A stretch of DNA of 64,000 nt from Pseudopithomyces maydicus (taxonomy: Eukaryota; Ascomycota; Dothideomycetes; Pleosporales; Didymosphaeriaceae), in the NCBI GenBank assembly GCA_026873275.1, contig JANTUC010000018.1, positions 764,001 to 828,000 on the forward strand, in the 5' to 3' direction. The position numbers and the translations under genes were made by a program. The notes under the pieces were generated by a model. That model worked only from the letters and a program-made list of their open reading frames with translations. It was not told the DNA's origin and did not search any database. This document shows positions 1-14,200 of the stretch, piece by piece (position 1 is the stretch's first letter; each line of letters starts with the position of its first letter).

Positions 1-3000
1 CGCATATGGGACTGGCCCGTCACAGCATCCACGGCTATTGTTAGACGGCCCGGACTAGACGGGATTACCCAGCCGCACAGATAATTAGCCCATGCGTCAG
101 GGATGATAGCAAGTAAAAAGATGAGACGTGCAAACATCGTGTTGTCAGGGCGCTGTCTCGAAGTTCGGGTGAACTAATCGGATCCCCATAACCCGGGGTG
201 GCTGTGGAGTTCGACCACGGCGTCGACCTGTCAGTTATGTCAGCCAACATCAGCTATTAAACGCAATGTAGATTAGAGCGGTGCATGTAACGATTGTGGA
301 TGCATCGAGACGTGCGAGTGATGAGGGCTCGCCAAAGGCGCCCGATCTGCGAGTGAGAGCCAGCTGCAGTGAAGGCGCCCACGCCCAGGACTTGGGTTAG
401 ACACGGCGTTACACCCACCCAATCCATAACAATCATTCGAACCGTGATTTTCCGTTACTATAGTAGACTGGATCATGCTGGATCGTCTTAGCCAGCCGTC
501 ACTGCCAGGGCCACGTGCAAGGCGGATATGCAACACGGTACGCCCAAAGAAGCTCAATTGATGGGTGCCTGCAGGTAATCTTCAGCAAATCCTGCGTTGA
601 AATGGCAATACTCAACAGATCCAAGTGAAAGTTGCTGCTGGGAGGCCCGCTTAATGACCAGAAGCATCAGAGGTCGCTCGCTTAACGTATGGTTTACTGC
701 TAGAGCATCTCGCTGAGAACGTTAGTTTGCCGGGATGTTTCGCGCCCACGAAACAAGCTCTGGGAAGCCCCCTTCGTGGGCCAAGGCACGGTGCCGTATC
801 TGCCCTTGTTCGGATGGCTGAATACGAGAATGGAAATTCGGGAGTAACCACTATCGCTTGTTTGACCATTGCCAAGACTAGTAGAACAGTGACCCTTGGG
901 CATAAACTTGACCCATGCGACGTCTATCAGCAAATCTAGGAGCAGGATTCGTTTGCAAGGGAGGTGAAAATCTGCAGCGATAATGAGCCCCAGCAGCATG
1001 AGCTAGGTCAAGTGCCGGACGATGGTCGTTAGGCCTGAGACCTTCGCACTTCCCCACACGGGTATATCGCCATGTCCGAGCACATCGTAAGACGAGGTGT
1101 TAGAGAGAACAGATGGGCTGTGTGGCTGACAGATCTTCGAGCCGCCTGGATTATTCCGAGCGATAAGCAGATAACCACGAATCATGGCAGACCGCGAGCG
1201 AAGATGAGATCTAGAACCATAACACAGGCGGTTTGGATCTCCAGTGGAAATGTCTAATTCTTCTGGAAAAGCATCCTGTAACGTGAGCGAGCGATTACTG
1301 GCATGCCAGAAGATTCGGCTGTAGCGGACCAACTTTCAGGCGGAGGCTTGGGGCGGAGGGTGAAGCGGAAGCCGGACGGTACCGCGCCTTCGGTTCGTGC
1401 TGCTTCGCTTTGCCTATACGCGAGAAACATATTGCCGATTAATGTGGTGGCCGTGAATGCGGTCATGTTGCAATGTAGTTGGATGATGTAGCAGTATCGC
1501 CCCCGCCCACGCGGTTGAGACTTGGCCTCGGCTCACCCCACCGGGAAACTTGGGTTGCTCACTCACCAGAACGACCTGCAGTACCTCTCGCCTCCGACGA
1601 TCCTAGGGGGATCGGCACTGCTGATAAGCCCTGCAGAAACGTTTTGGGGCCATCAACTCATCCATCGTTCGGCGAACACAACGCATCGCGGGCGTTGTGG
1701 AACGAGGTGGCAATGTCACTGCCTAGCGTACGGCGTTTTCTACATGAGCTCGTGATTATTGAGCATGTGCTGAATCAAACTACCGCTATGCTTGCGCCCT
1801 TTCCATAAAATGCGAAGCACGTGTAATTACTAGACTCCTCTGACCTCTCTACTTCTTCAAAGTAATTCCAAAATTGCTTTCGTGCAGCTGGGTACCTTTA
1901 CCAATTTGCATTCATGCTCTCTCCCAACACCTTAGCTTGGCACCTCGCGTGCTCTATGGTTGCAACCTGCGCTGCCAATCCTTTCCTTAATCGACCGTCA
2001 TCGAATTTGTTCTCGCCCGATGTCTAAAAGACTTTTCGTGAGTCCTGTTGAGCTATAAAATCGGTCATGAAATCGTTCGAATTTCCAAAATCCCATGAAC
2101 AACACCACATGCAGGTCTAGAACAAAGCTACGCGAAAGCTTATCCATCGCGGCGCAGATGTCGTTCTTTAGCTGCCTTCGAAGAAGATGTCTAGCAACAT
2201 CGTGTCGTCGGGTATCTTATCTTCTAAAGTTGCAGTATCTGCCGACCTGCAGCGGGCTGCAATCTTAAATCAGAAGCTAGACTGGCAAACAATCTTGTAC
2301 ATGCAGTGTTTCATGCACGACATCTTTGTCAACAAGTCGATCACAATCTCGCAAGTCTCTAACGTTCTGATCCTCGCACTCGAATATTTGTGTGTAGGTC
2401 CTCATCGAGCACCACTCCACCACGTACCTACCCCTTTTGGAGCTCCGCGGATACCCAGAAAGACACCCTGACGATCGCTGGAATCCCCACCGTTCAAACA
2501 GGAGAGTCCTGATCTATAAATGCATCATGTACCGTTCATCCGAGGGAGTAATGAGACGCCTGACGAGCCTCAGGTATACAGTAATTGAGTGAAACGATAG
2601 ACTGCATTGGGAAGGGTCTATCCTTCATGGTCTAGCTCGCGGCTATTGCAGCAGCTAACGATTTCTACGCCCTGGGAAGGTAGTGTGGGAACGCCGTTCC
2701 AACTAGGTCTAGCCGAAACATCCTACACTAGTGTAGTAGTCTACGTCCCGAGCCGCCAACTCGCTCGTGTGCTAAACGTGGTTGGGTCTCGTCTGGCTTC
2801 ATCTACATTAAGCGTGGGCTGAATCGCACACCAACTGGTATATATTTCTGTCTGAAGACTACAACCCCCAGGGTTCCGCGGTATTTGCTACAGACCCATT
2901 TATACAAGCGATTCGGAAATAGCGCTGCACCTAGAGTACATAGTGGTGCATCGCTAGGGCCTAAGACTACCACTCGGATTAGGTAATGAGTGGTATTTAC

Positions 3001-6000
3001 AGCGCATTACTGTGTGAAAGACTGTAAATCGACCATAATACACAGTCTATTGTTTCCCATGCTTTATTACTCCGTATATTGTGTTTCCTCAGAGGCATCT
3101 GGCTACGTGGGTACCTAGCCATATGCGTTCCGTTCTGGATGTTTGACCCCCAATAACATGCTGAATTAATAAACTTTGCTGACTCTTATCGACTGCTGAG
3201 AGTCGCTGCACACACGTAAAATGCTCATTTAATGCATGTGACAAGACCCTGTGGCCAAGGGATGTCGCGCATACCCGTAGAGATTGATCAACCGACAGTA
3301 CTACAATCCATCGGATTTGCTTCCGTTGCTACAAATGGGAAGCATATCATTTGCTGGATGACGATCCGACCGAAGCCAAGGTCGAGCTTGATGCGGAACC
3401 ATGGGCACGGGTAGAGGTGACGTTATGGCGGAGCCCCACGAACTACACTACGGGCCTCTCGGATGGATGTAATATCGTCATGTGATTTGCTTAGATAGGG
3501 ATGTCCGAAGTCTGGACAGTAGTCCACCATGTTTATACCCGTACCTGATCCTGATCCTTACCCAGTGTGCGGCGTGACAAGGTACTGGAAAGCAAGAAGC
3601 AGGGTCTAGATCCCCAGCCTTGCTACTTTGCAAACTTATTTTCTCAAGCTTGCCTAGGTACAGGCTCGACACGTGGGTTTGACATTGATCGCCGAAATTA
3701 TAGTTGTAAAAATGATTGCGATAGGCAGGTCTACTTGCCAGAGTGATGAAGTGCAATTTCTGCGTGTCAATACCCGACGCAGTGTCCCTCAGCTCAACAC
3801 TATCTGCAAAGAGAGTGGCCAAGTACGGGAGGGCGCACGCCTCAGCATCATCCATAATGCCTTCCGCGGAGGATCGCATACCACCAACATGCGCGTCAAC
3901 TTGACAATCCCGCTTCCGACACCGATCAGATCCAGATACCCGCGTTCGGCAGTCTGCCAGATCGCATGCATAACGTACAAGCACCGTCCCATTAACTATC
4001 TAGGTATGGGGAGACGGGTGGATCCACAAGGGATTCGCGGGAGTGGCAGGTATGGGGTGCTCAACAGTCGCCTCGTGGGATTCTTTTCCGGGCAAATCAT
4101 GCCTCACGCCGGTGATTCGTTCGAGTCCGAGCATGTCATCGAGTTCTCCCCACCCGCGTGAAGTTGACCATCATCATGCACGAGCTATAGGCGGAAGCAA
4201 AGAATAAGACGGTTTTGAATGTACGTTCTTTGCGCCACGTCTCCTACACCTGCATATGTATTATTGTCGTTCAGGCGGATGATGTTGCATAGGGGGTGGA
4301 CACAGCAGGTACGCTCGGAGTAGTGACACCTCGCTTGGGCACCAGTGGACGGTTGTCAGACACGTGCGGGATTTGTGCAACGGAAGATCATCTTGTGGGG
4401 TCTTTTTCGCATAAGCCACAGTGGTTTTAGACAGCACAGGACGGCTACTCTGGTTCTGCCTGTTATGTAGACGGACCCTCGTGGTGACCGTCGGACCGAG
4501 ATACCGATCTTTCGTGGTTACCGAATTTCTGGGTTCCACCAGCATTCGCTTTCTGCAGGGGTGTCGACAATCCGGGTAAAGGAACATCAGGTGCGGCAAC
4601 TGGTTGATACAAAGACTGCACGATAGGGCGAAGGGAGGGAACCGCAATGCATTCGTAACTGCACCTGCGCCTTTTACCCTGCGACGGTTAGAATGTTTTT
4701 ACGAAGACATCGTCAGCGGCAACAGAAACCCCCTGTCGATGGTTCATGTGCATCTCGCCTTTTGACCATTATCATCGTCAAATCGAAAGCGTGATTGGAA
4801 TTCATCGGTTCCGACTAGGTGAAGCACGCGCATAGACCAGAGAAGTAGAATCACCAATTCTAAACCGCTTTTTGTCGTTGCGTTGTTTGTCGTTATCGTC
4901 TGTTCGCGTGCAGTGGAACCACTATAGAACTCGTGATGAACCTTGCACGACATGCAATAAGTGATAGCCCTGTCAATATGTAGCCTAGCATTCTATCTTA
5001 CATACTCAAGCGAGGAGTTGTAGACGTCAAGATTAGTCTGATTTGATATCGCAATCCCTTCAACCTGGTCTTCTTGGGGTGCTTGCTGTACTGGAACTTA
5101 TCTGTGACTATGGGTACGGGGTTAATCACAAGCAGATAACGGCAGCCATGCATGATATACTAATTCAGGAGCTTCGGTAAGACCGATTATCCAGTTCGAC
5201 TGTCCAAGTGCGGAATGCCATGTCGACATTGAAGTGTAATACATGAAACGCTGTGTACAAAACGGTAATATTACTTGTCGTACGGGACATCCAAGTTTCC
5301 TCCATTGACAGAAATAGGTTGATTGTTTCACCTGCAGTGGAGACACTGTCGGTGGTTGTTGTACTTGATGAATGTATGCGTCCGATCGTCTGTAGGTTTA
5401 TGGACGGCTGTATTATCCATGCCAGTGATTGTCTGCGTGTGTTCTAAAGACCATCGCGCCTTCTCATAGATTGAGATTAAAGAATATAATACAATGTACA
5501 TGATTTCTTATGCTTAGCCTGCTAGGTCAGGTCTCCTACAAGTCTGCTTCCATGGACTCCATGGACTCCATACAGCCGTGTATCAGCCTTTTCTCAGCTG
5601 AGACTTGACTTCTTGGCGAGATGCTCATAATACGGCAATGGAGAGAGGTCTTTGCGGCTGACAATCGAGGCCATGGTCTCATTGCTCTCGATGTCGTTAT
5701 AGTCAGCTCTGTTTCAGGATAAGACAGCTGACTCTAGACCCATCGGTGAACAGACCATTTGCCGACTCAGAAAGGGCTGTGTTAGTTGAGCTGGTGCTCG
5801 ACGATCTGGATGACCATATCTTTCGAAGCTCATTAGGTACTTCCCTGTCTGTCCTAGAATCCATCACAAACGCAGGGTTCTCCGTGGATGTAGTAGGCAC
5901 GGTGAAGGAGTATGAATAGACATCTGCGTTTACAACGTTCCGAACGGTCACGACATCTAAATCATACCCTATGACCATGTGCCATATCCAACATAGTGTA

Positions 6001-9000
6001 CGACTTGGTAGTTTTCCGATAAGACCGGCTGTTTCCAATGTTCTACACGGACGAGCTGAACACAACGAGCCACGTGTGAAAGGGAGAGGGCCAAGATTCA
6101 GTAGCATCCTTCAAGGCGTGATCGGGATGGCCTGCAGCTGAGCGTATCTGACCGCTTTTTCATCGAAATATCTCCTTTTGTGTACGCAAGTTGCTTACAA
6201 CGGTGGAACGCTCATGGTGGTTGTGAGGAACAGGCGGAGGGCTGTGCTTGTTGCGGGGTTATCTAGCGCTGACCCTTACGGTGGAGTAGACAGGCAAACA
6301 CTCATAAATGATAAGCTCTAGCGTTCAATGTCAGAGTTGCCCGACGAAAAGATGAAGGAATCAGCTTGCAAACTCGACTGTCGATGTGTGGTTCCTGAGC
6401 TTACAAGACCAGCGGGCAAGATACGGGACCGGTACTGTCAGCTAGGTACTCTCAGCTAGGTACTCGTACGACCATGGACCCCGAGATTGTATCTTGACGT
6501 AAAAGACTAGTTTTATGGCCCCAAGTACCCACAATTCGTGAGCGGCTCTGTGCAGCCTCATGCCAAACTTGTCAAGTGGCATTTGATGCCGAGGGACAGA
6601 GGATTGAGAACCCAGAAGAACCCAGGGGTACCAGCGGTACATGCGAGGCATCTGTACCCCTCAACTTCATGTCGACAAGGATCGGAATAAGTAAGCACCA
6701 ACAGAGGCTGGGCATGTGTGACATCAGGCACTACCGCGTCGGTGTCCATGTCGAGTATAACTCTAGGTCGAGGCTAGCAACTTGCACAGAAAGCCAGTTG
6801 GACCGTGATTGGAGACATACCCCGCGTTGCTGTACAAGCAACTGCTCTACTGCATTTGTGTTTGCAAGCCACCAATATTGGGAAACCGAAGCCCTGCATG
6901 GTCAAAGTTCGCCTCTCGCTAATCTTTACTTGTCTCACAAAGGACGTTGCCATGTCGTTATCAAGGGCGCCAGAAACGCATCCCACTTTACCACCCCCAC
7001 TGCACGCCGACGACACTCATGCAGCTTACCGAGTCAGCCGTACCGCGGGGGAGGAGAACCGAGCGTGGCTGCAGGATCCAAGGTGGCTCTTGACGGTAGC
7101 AACATCTGCCTCCATGTCCACCACCCCGTACGTGCTGGAGCTGGCCAAGTTTGAAACGCAGGCAGGCGGGCGCTGGTGTTGATGGAGACACTGAATTATC
7201 AGCACGGCCTCGCCGCTTTGGGCAGAGCTTCATCTCCGCCATCAGAGGCTCCTGCCCAATCACTGCGGACGGAAAGAGAGCGCCGCCTGCGGGTGGGTAG
7301 TGACGTCACCTGGGTGCAACTCGGTTGTTGAGCGTTCCCCAAATTCTTAAATGAGTATCAAAGCTTGCTGCGACTTCAATTGAACTTTCTCCTCGTCCAT
7401 ACAGCTGCCATTGCACATGTGTCCAATTGAACGAGTTCGCCCAGAGGCGAATCTCAGATGATCGTCCACTTCGCAGCTGACGAGCAAAGGACTCATACAA
7501 GCAGCGATAATGCAGCCGTTTGGCGTGGCGGCAGCCACCGATACCACTATCGTCTACTGCCCTTCTGGGTGCGGAATCGTTCAAAAACTAATTCTGGCGA
7601 AAGATCGCCGTGGCCCACCGCAGCTCGTATTCTGCTAGACCTCATGAATTTCGCACCAAGTTCCGTGGTGGGATTGTTGCTGGCAGCCAACCGCGATTTA
7701 TTGCATCATGCCATCAGGCCTGCCGGGTTGCGCTGAGTCCATCACCCGTGGACCCCCATCAGCATCTGACCGTCTCAATGCTGCGCCCCGGGGAACGGCA
7801 CCTCCAGGTTCGCTCGCATCATCTCACCTCACAATGCGTAGCTTGGGAAGAAGGCAGCTGCCTCAACTACCATACAACAAGGTTCATTGTGAGACCCTTG
7901 GTTCCCATCTCACCCCTGCGAGCGACCATCCGTGGGCTACGTGCTGGTCGATTTGGAGGATTCTGTGTCCCTGGCATTGCCTCCATCTGAAATGGTGAGC
8001 ATTATTCTGTTCATTGACCGCAAGTATGCAACGCATCCGAGGAACAAGATGAACAATACTGTGCCCAACCTTTTAATACATTGGGAAGAACCTTCACGCG
8101 GTTACCATGGGTTCATTGGTTTCGAGCCCGTCGACCCGTGCATGTTAAGCGACCATGGCGCCTGTGAAACAATAGTTTACTTGTGCGGGCCGTACAGTGT
8201 TTCAGGCGGGCCGGGGAATCGCGAGCGTGTTCACGTCTTGGGTATGGAAACGAGATGCTAAGTTTGCTTCCGCGGTCGCAGCATGTTGACTCTCCTATTC
8301 TCAGAGGATTGCGAGTCGCGTGAGAATCCTCCAGTTGCACGCGCATTAAGCATCCCCAGACCCTGTGGTAACAAGATTTGTACACCTTACATGTCAAGCC
8401 ACGCGCTTCGCTGGGCCGTGCTCCATGGTACACTTGCTGTACGCTTCGGGACGCCTAGGTAGAAGATCGGCGACCGGGGCGTCCATAGGCGAGCTGCAAT
8501 GCACTTGTTTCTTTCCAGAAGTTCACGTAGTGTTCGATAGGGAGCATCACAGCGCATGCGCAATCTGTTGAGGCAACCCTCGCTGTGGTTCGTGTCGGTC
8601 AGCAATTGGTGCATGGCCTCCGTATTCGCTCAAAGACGACTCGGCTTTGCTTGGGCATAAGCGGCGTAATCGGCAGAGGTTCAGGCAGACTCAGCACGAT
8701 CAGCGAGGATACCCAGAAATGAAGCATTGTGGAGCTGATAACGCAGAGTCGGGCAACGCAGAGTGGTGATGGCAGCGATGAGGGTCCGGATACATCATGA
8801 CAGCAATCGGCTGATGTACCCTGCTGCACACCGGTCCTGGCTTGCCGTGTAAGCGCGTGTCAGTACATTACAATACCGGAACCTTTCTGATCAATCTGGC
8901 TGGGGCGAGCATCTTTGCCATCTGGAAGTCGCTGATACAAACCTTGTTGGGATTTACCATTCTCGCGAGAGGTTAGGTTGAGTAGGAGCGAGAAGCTATG

Positions 9001-9140
9001 TCTACACATTCGTTGAGAAGCGCAGGTCTGGTAGTGACGGTGGCTGGTCCCTGCGGGTAACGTTTGACCACACACTGGCGTAGCGGAGACCAACATGGCA
9101 ATCGGGATGGACTTGGAGAAAAGGCACCAGGGATACCATC
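1..9140. other. Gene-free stretch, no recognisable feature
   Basis: I find no protein family, splice-consistent exon series or transposon signature on either strand. The longest open frames (for example 3673-4161 plus, 3478-3984 minus, 6576-7154 plus) are about what chance gives in balanced-composition DNA and contain no motif I recognise. Base composition looks even and not AT-rich, so it does not look like strongly RIP-mutated transposon remains. A short direct repeat of 14 bp lies near 6438-6465 and a 9-bp one near 5551. In related fungi the melanin polyketide synthase lies near the regulator found at 11.2 kb, but nothing here resembles one. Confidence 0.6.
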
Positions 9141-9175
9141 GAAGGCTGAAGGCTGAAGGCTGAAGGCTGAAGGCT
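9141..9175. repeat. Tandem repeat, GAAGGCT x5
   Basis: Five perfect copies of the 7-bp unit GAAGGCT follow one another. It lies about 2 kb upstream of the melanin regulator and in no recognisable gene. Confidence 0.95.
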
Positions 9176-9937
9176 AATGACGATGATACTAGGTCTCTCA
9201 CGGTAGAGGGTGCACAGCCAATGGAGATGTCAGGTTTGGAAGCGGGCAGCAGGACGCATCGTCATCTCGTCTGGTAGCTGGCCGGGAGGGGCGGACGGCC
9301 GTTTAGACAGGCAGGCAGGGTGGGATTCTCGTGTTGACCAAAGGGAGCAGTAGGGCGCATGTGGGTTGCTGAGCTCACTGAGCTGCATGGCTACCTGTGA
9401 GAAAAATCCCGACCCATACGATCGAGCAAAGCATCTCGCGGGCCGAACGACCCCCTGCTGGGGCGAGGCCACCCTTGCTAGCAGACTGTATCAGTGATGT
9501 TTATATATTGGTCCCTGGGTAAAGAGGTGGTCCGAGGAGGGCATGGCAGACGCAAGAGCAGTGTCGATAGCGTACGCTGCCGGTGGCCGTACGGTGAGCA
9601 AGCAGCAGCAAGAGTGCGTAGGAGGAGCAAGGGACAGAGAGAGAGAGATGGATGAGCAGGGACATGTTGAGGGTGAGCAGAGCGAGGTGATTGGCGCGGA
9701 GGGGAGCGGTGCAAACGGCACGTCTAGCATGGCGTGGAGCCGCAGGGAGCGGAGCCAGAAGTCAATGTGGCCATGACGGCTATACAGCGCGACGACGAGA
9801 TGCTTGAGGCTGAAGGTTGTCGCAAGAGTAGGGTACGAGGGCAGCTGTGTGGGCTGGAAGTGGGCGCCGACTCGGTGGCCCGCTCGTCCACATGGTTTTG
9901 CAACAAGCGTTGGCGGTGTCGCTAGGCGGGCGGGAGA

Positions 9938-9987
9938 GGCCAGCCATCGAGGCCAGCCATCGAGGCAGGCAGGCAGGCAGGCAGGCA
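9938..9987. repeat. 13-bp duplication followed by (GGCA)6
   Basis: The unit GGCCAGCCATCGA occurs twice in tandem (9938-9963) and is followed at once by six copies of GGCA (9964-9987). Both are perfect repeats and likely to vary in length between strains. Confidence 0.93.
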
Positions 9988-10450
9988 GGGAGGATGGCAC
10001 GATGGCACGGCGACCCATGGCACGGCGGAGGGAGTGAGTCGACTGCACAGCGTTCAGCAGCCAGCGGCCAGCATCCAGCAGCTGGAGATGTTGCGGCGTG
10101 GTGATGCGGTCAGCACAGCGGCGGGAGCTCATAGGCGGGCGACAGCGCAGTACCGCAGCGTCGATAAGCTCACAGGTCTGTTTGGGGCAGCGCGTACCAC
10201 GCCCACGCGCCGGTAGTCTTGACCGCATGCAGGCGCTGAATACCCGGTTTCATTACCGTAACAACCGTAACAGCCCGTAACTTTTCGCCCGGCCCGTGCG
10301 CTGGCGCTGGCGTTCAGTACCCGTCTCCGTCCTGTACGTCGTCGACCCGCCGCCTGTGCCACAGTTTCGTTTCCTCCTCGCCTGCACCGCACATGCCAGC
10401 ACCACCCAAGCACCACCCAAGCTTAACCCACCCCAGCAACCCACTTCCCA

Positions 10451-10463
10451 CCCCCCCCCCCCC
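10451..10463. repeat. C13 homopolymer
   Basis: Thirteen consecutive cytosines, 744 bp upstream of the regulator start codon. Its true length is doubtful, since several shorter C/G runs in coding DNA of this window are one base short. Confidence 0.9.
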
Positions 10464-11206
10464 AGCCTGCGCCGATCGCCCAAGATGCTCCCACATCCTA
10501 GCGCAATGGCGCTCAGCCTAAGCCGAGCCCCTGGTGCCCCAAGCAATGGATTGCCAGGCACTAGCCGGGCGTTATTTTCGGGGCCTGCAATCGATGACCA
10601 TCGTCGCTGCGCTTCCCTTCTTGATTATGCAACGATGCGCCGCGTTGGGAAAGGCATATCCAGCAGAAAATCCAAAGCTCGTCTCCGCCCGCACATGGTC
10701 CACCCGTCCCATATGCACTGGCACTTGTCGACTCTTGACCTCTTTGCCTCTTCGACTCTCCTTCGATTCCTAGGCTCTTCGACTCTTCGACCTCTTAACC
10801 CCAGCAACCCCAGCAACCCCCGTCAGCTGGGTCCTCAGCCTACCTGACAAAGACCGCTCCGCCCAAACTGACTCTGCCTCCCAAAACCACCATCTTGAAA
10901 CTGCCAGGTGCTATTGTTGCATAGCTCCAAGTCATCATCCGCCCGCCATTGGCGCCTTTCCCATCCAGGACCCGCACTGTTCCAGCCAGAGCATCGTCCC
11001 CGCGGTTCGCAGTACCATATCTTGACTACACCCCGCCACTGCCCTCAAGCCCATTGTTGTACTCGACTCACATGTCTACGGTACGCTCGCAGCGCTAGCA
11101 TCGTCTCCACCACGCCATCTCTTTGCCTCTTGCCTTGGTTATCGTGATAACAACGACGAAGAAACCCTCACACTCGACCTTCTTGCCGCACCAGCCCTCC
11201 TCCAAC

Positions 11207-14200
11207 ATGGTTTTCTGCACCTACTGCGGCCAGTCCTTCACCCGGGACGAGCATCTCGAGCGCCATATCCTCACCCGTGAGTCCGACTCTTTGCCTGCCG
11301 AGCTTTGCAACACCCTGCTGACCCTCGCTGCAGACACTAATGTGAAACCCTTCAAGTGCTTCACATGCCACATGAGCTTTGCTCGTCGGTGAGTCCTCCA
11401 GTCGTCGTGACACCCGACCAAGGATGCTGACTGAGCCTCCAGCGATCTGCTCCAACGCCACTACACAGTCCACGGCCGCGATGCAAACAACCAAGAAGGG
11501 CTTCCTCCAAACGCCGGCATCATTCCCAAGTCGGCGGGCAGGACTCCTATCGCCTGCAGCAACTGTGCAAAGACGAAGACAAAATGCGATAAGAAGTTTC
11601 CTTGCAGTCGGTGTGCCCAGCGAAATCTCAAATGCACTCTTCGTCCTACGCGTAGAGCATCCAAGAACGTCAACAGAGTAATGCCAGCAGGCGAGGCCGC
11701 CGGTAGCGGATCAAGCGAATCCAACAACGATTCTCAGGACAACTCGGGCGGCAACTCCCCATCGCGAGACGGGCAACAATCCGCCGCTCAGTCACAACCA
11801 CAGGCTGTGAACATGCAAGCATCTTCCTCCCAGCAGTCTTCCAATGGCCAAACCCAGCCTCGGCAGTCTCCACAGCCTCCCTCTGTGGCTCACTCACGCA
11901 ACCCGTCCATCTCTCAGCCTGTGCAGCAACTGCAGAATCCTCCTCCTGAGGACAAACCTCTACACATGCCCATCACCACAACCACACCGCCGTTCTTCGA
12001 GCAGTCACCACCTAATGGGCTTCCAGCAGCTATGCCCACAGTCCTTTCCCCTATACCTACGCCTGTCAATGGCTTCATCTCACAGACACCAATGTCAGGT
12101 TACGAGGATTTTGTGGGGACTGTGCAGAACCATTCTGACGACGCCAGCCCACGGTTCATGATGGATCCTTGGAACACAATGGCCATGGGCCAAGACTTTG
12201 AACCTATGAGAATCGATCCGTCGCTGATGATGTCGATGAACATGGACATCAGTATGGGTCCACCCCTGATGGGATTCTCGGTATGATACCCGAGATGTCG
12301 CCTCCGCAGACGTTTGGGCCTGTCCAGACGCCCATCCAAACACCAAGAATGGATGAGTCGTTCTCTGATCTACAGATCGGCAGTTCAGCTTCAATGTTTT
12401 ATCCCACGAACAGGCAAAGCTCTATTGTCGACACGGGAGTCCCGGATCTTGGTGCAATTATCGCGGCTCAAGATGGTTGGACCGTGTTCCGTTGCACCCC
12501 AGCAATCCCTTCGAGCTCATGTCCTCGCACCGCGAGGCTGAACTTGGAGCGGCTTGAGCAAAGTCTTAAAAACCATGAGGGATGGAGTACTTGGCGGCCT
12601 TCCTGGGATGAGACCGATTTTCAGCAAAGCGGACGAGTGGATGTGGCCAAGATTTATGAGTCGACCCGAGACAAGTTGCTCGCCATAACCCAAAGTTTCT
12701 TGCACAAGGCCTTGGATATTCACAAGGATGGTATGAGCAGCTCAAGCAGCGACTCGCCAGGTTCAACGGCGTCCAACTTTGTTCTCTTGCCGCCTGCTCC
12801 AGTTTTAGATTTGTTCCTTCGCTCTTATGCCAACTCTTTCGAACGCTTCTACCCAACAACATCCCGCGGAACGTTGGATGCGAATGAGCTTATGCAAAAC
12901 TACAACGACAAAGCATCTAGTCTCCTAATACTCATGATGATTGCTCAGGGGGCAATGACCATACCTTCTATCGAGGCTCGTTGGCTAACCGGTGGTATTA
13001 CTGAAGCGTGTCGCATATCCCTTTTCGATCTCGTCGAGAAGAACATTATCATGGCTGGAGATCCAATTGTATTGCGTGCAGCCCTCCTCTTCACTGTTCA
13101 AGCAGCCTGGAGTGGGGATAAATGGCAAATGGATATAGCAATGGGCCAGCGCGGCATGTACTTTGCGATGCTTCGACATTCAGGCATTCTTGAACCTCAG
13201 CGAATCTCGACACCGCACTTGAATGGGAACAGGACGGATGCGTTGTGGCAGGACTGGATCTTGCAAGAAGGTCGAAGTCGGTAAGTGCAAAATCCTGATA
13301 GCCACCCAAGACCGGCTCGGGCTTTATCACATGCACACCACGTGACATGATTACTAACTGTCTTGTTAGGTTGATCTATTCATGGGTCATGGTCGATCAG
13401 GATCTGTCTTTATTCCATGACACTGCTCCTCTTTTTTCTGTGACAGAGTTCGGTGCACCGATGCCCGATTCCGATGGACTCTGGCAGGCTGCAAACGCTC
13501 CAGAGTGGTCTGAAATGTTCAGTAAGGTACACGAATTTTCAAACGGCTACTCATCAGTCGGGTCGGGGGCTCGTCCATTGAGTCTTAGAGATTTGTTTCG
13601 TCATTTCCTCGACGATGAGATCATTGCGCAGGATATCCAGCTTACTCCGCTCCACCTTCGTCTGTTGCTGCATCCTCTGCAGACCTTGGTGTGCCAGTAT
13701 TGCCAGCTCCTGAGTTGTTTTTCCGACAGCATGGCTTCAAGACAACGTTCCCGAGCGGTGACCGCAGCATCCACTCGTGTACGACTTGAGGAAGTGCAGT
13801 CACTGCTGCAGAGATGGTTCGAGCTAGCGGAGCGCTATATGGCCCTGAATCCGATGTGTCCTTTGATGCAGGCCAATCTTGTCGTGTTCCATCTCATCAG
13901 CATGAATGCCGTCACCAACTTCCCAGAGATCGAGCGCCTCGCACGACGAGAGGGCGTTGATGGCTCGTACCAGCAAATGCTTTGGATCCACAAGAAGTGC
14001 ATATCAGATGTGCACGAAGCCATCTTCCATTCAGGTCAAATTATGCGCCTGTTCCGAGAGATGCCAAAGGGAATTCGTCCCCCTGGTGGCCTGGTGCGAT
14101 ATATCGTGCTTCATTGGTTCTCTGGACTGATGCTCTGACCCACACTGAGTCGACAAGTCCCAATCAGCAAGGCCAGTACACACCACCAGGCACTTCCGTG

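Larger units (their letters stand above)
9176..11206 (+). promoter_or_regulatory. Upstream region of the melanin regulator
   Basis: About 2 kb with no convincing gene before the regulator ATG at 11207. It is richer in simple sequence than the DNA further upstream: GGCA and GAAGGCT repeats, a C13 run, and CT-rich stretches near 10740-10850 and 11100-11200 that are typical of fungal 5' untranslated regions. Several short ATG frames occur. I cannot place the transcription start. Confidence 0.45.

Noticed and set aside
3478..4161. Overlapping open frames of 162 and 168 codons on opposite strands
   Set aside because: The lengths are within chance for this much DNA; no family motif, no neighbouring exons, no coding-like composition.
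12252..12309. Alternative third intron of the melanin regulator (GTATGG...CAG)
   Set aside because: It shifts the frame and meets a stop at once. The 47-nt intron 12281-12327 keeps phase; the nearer CAG would leave only 29 nt.
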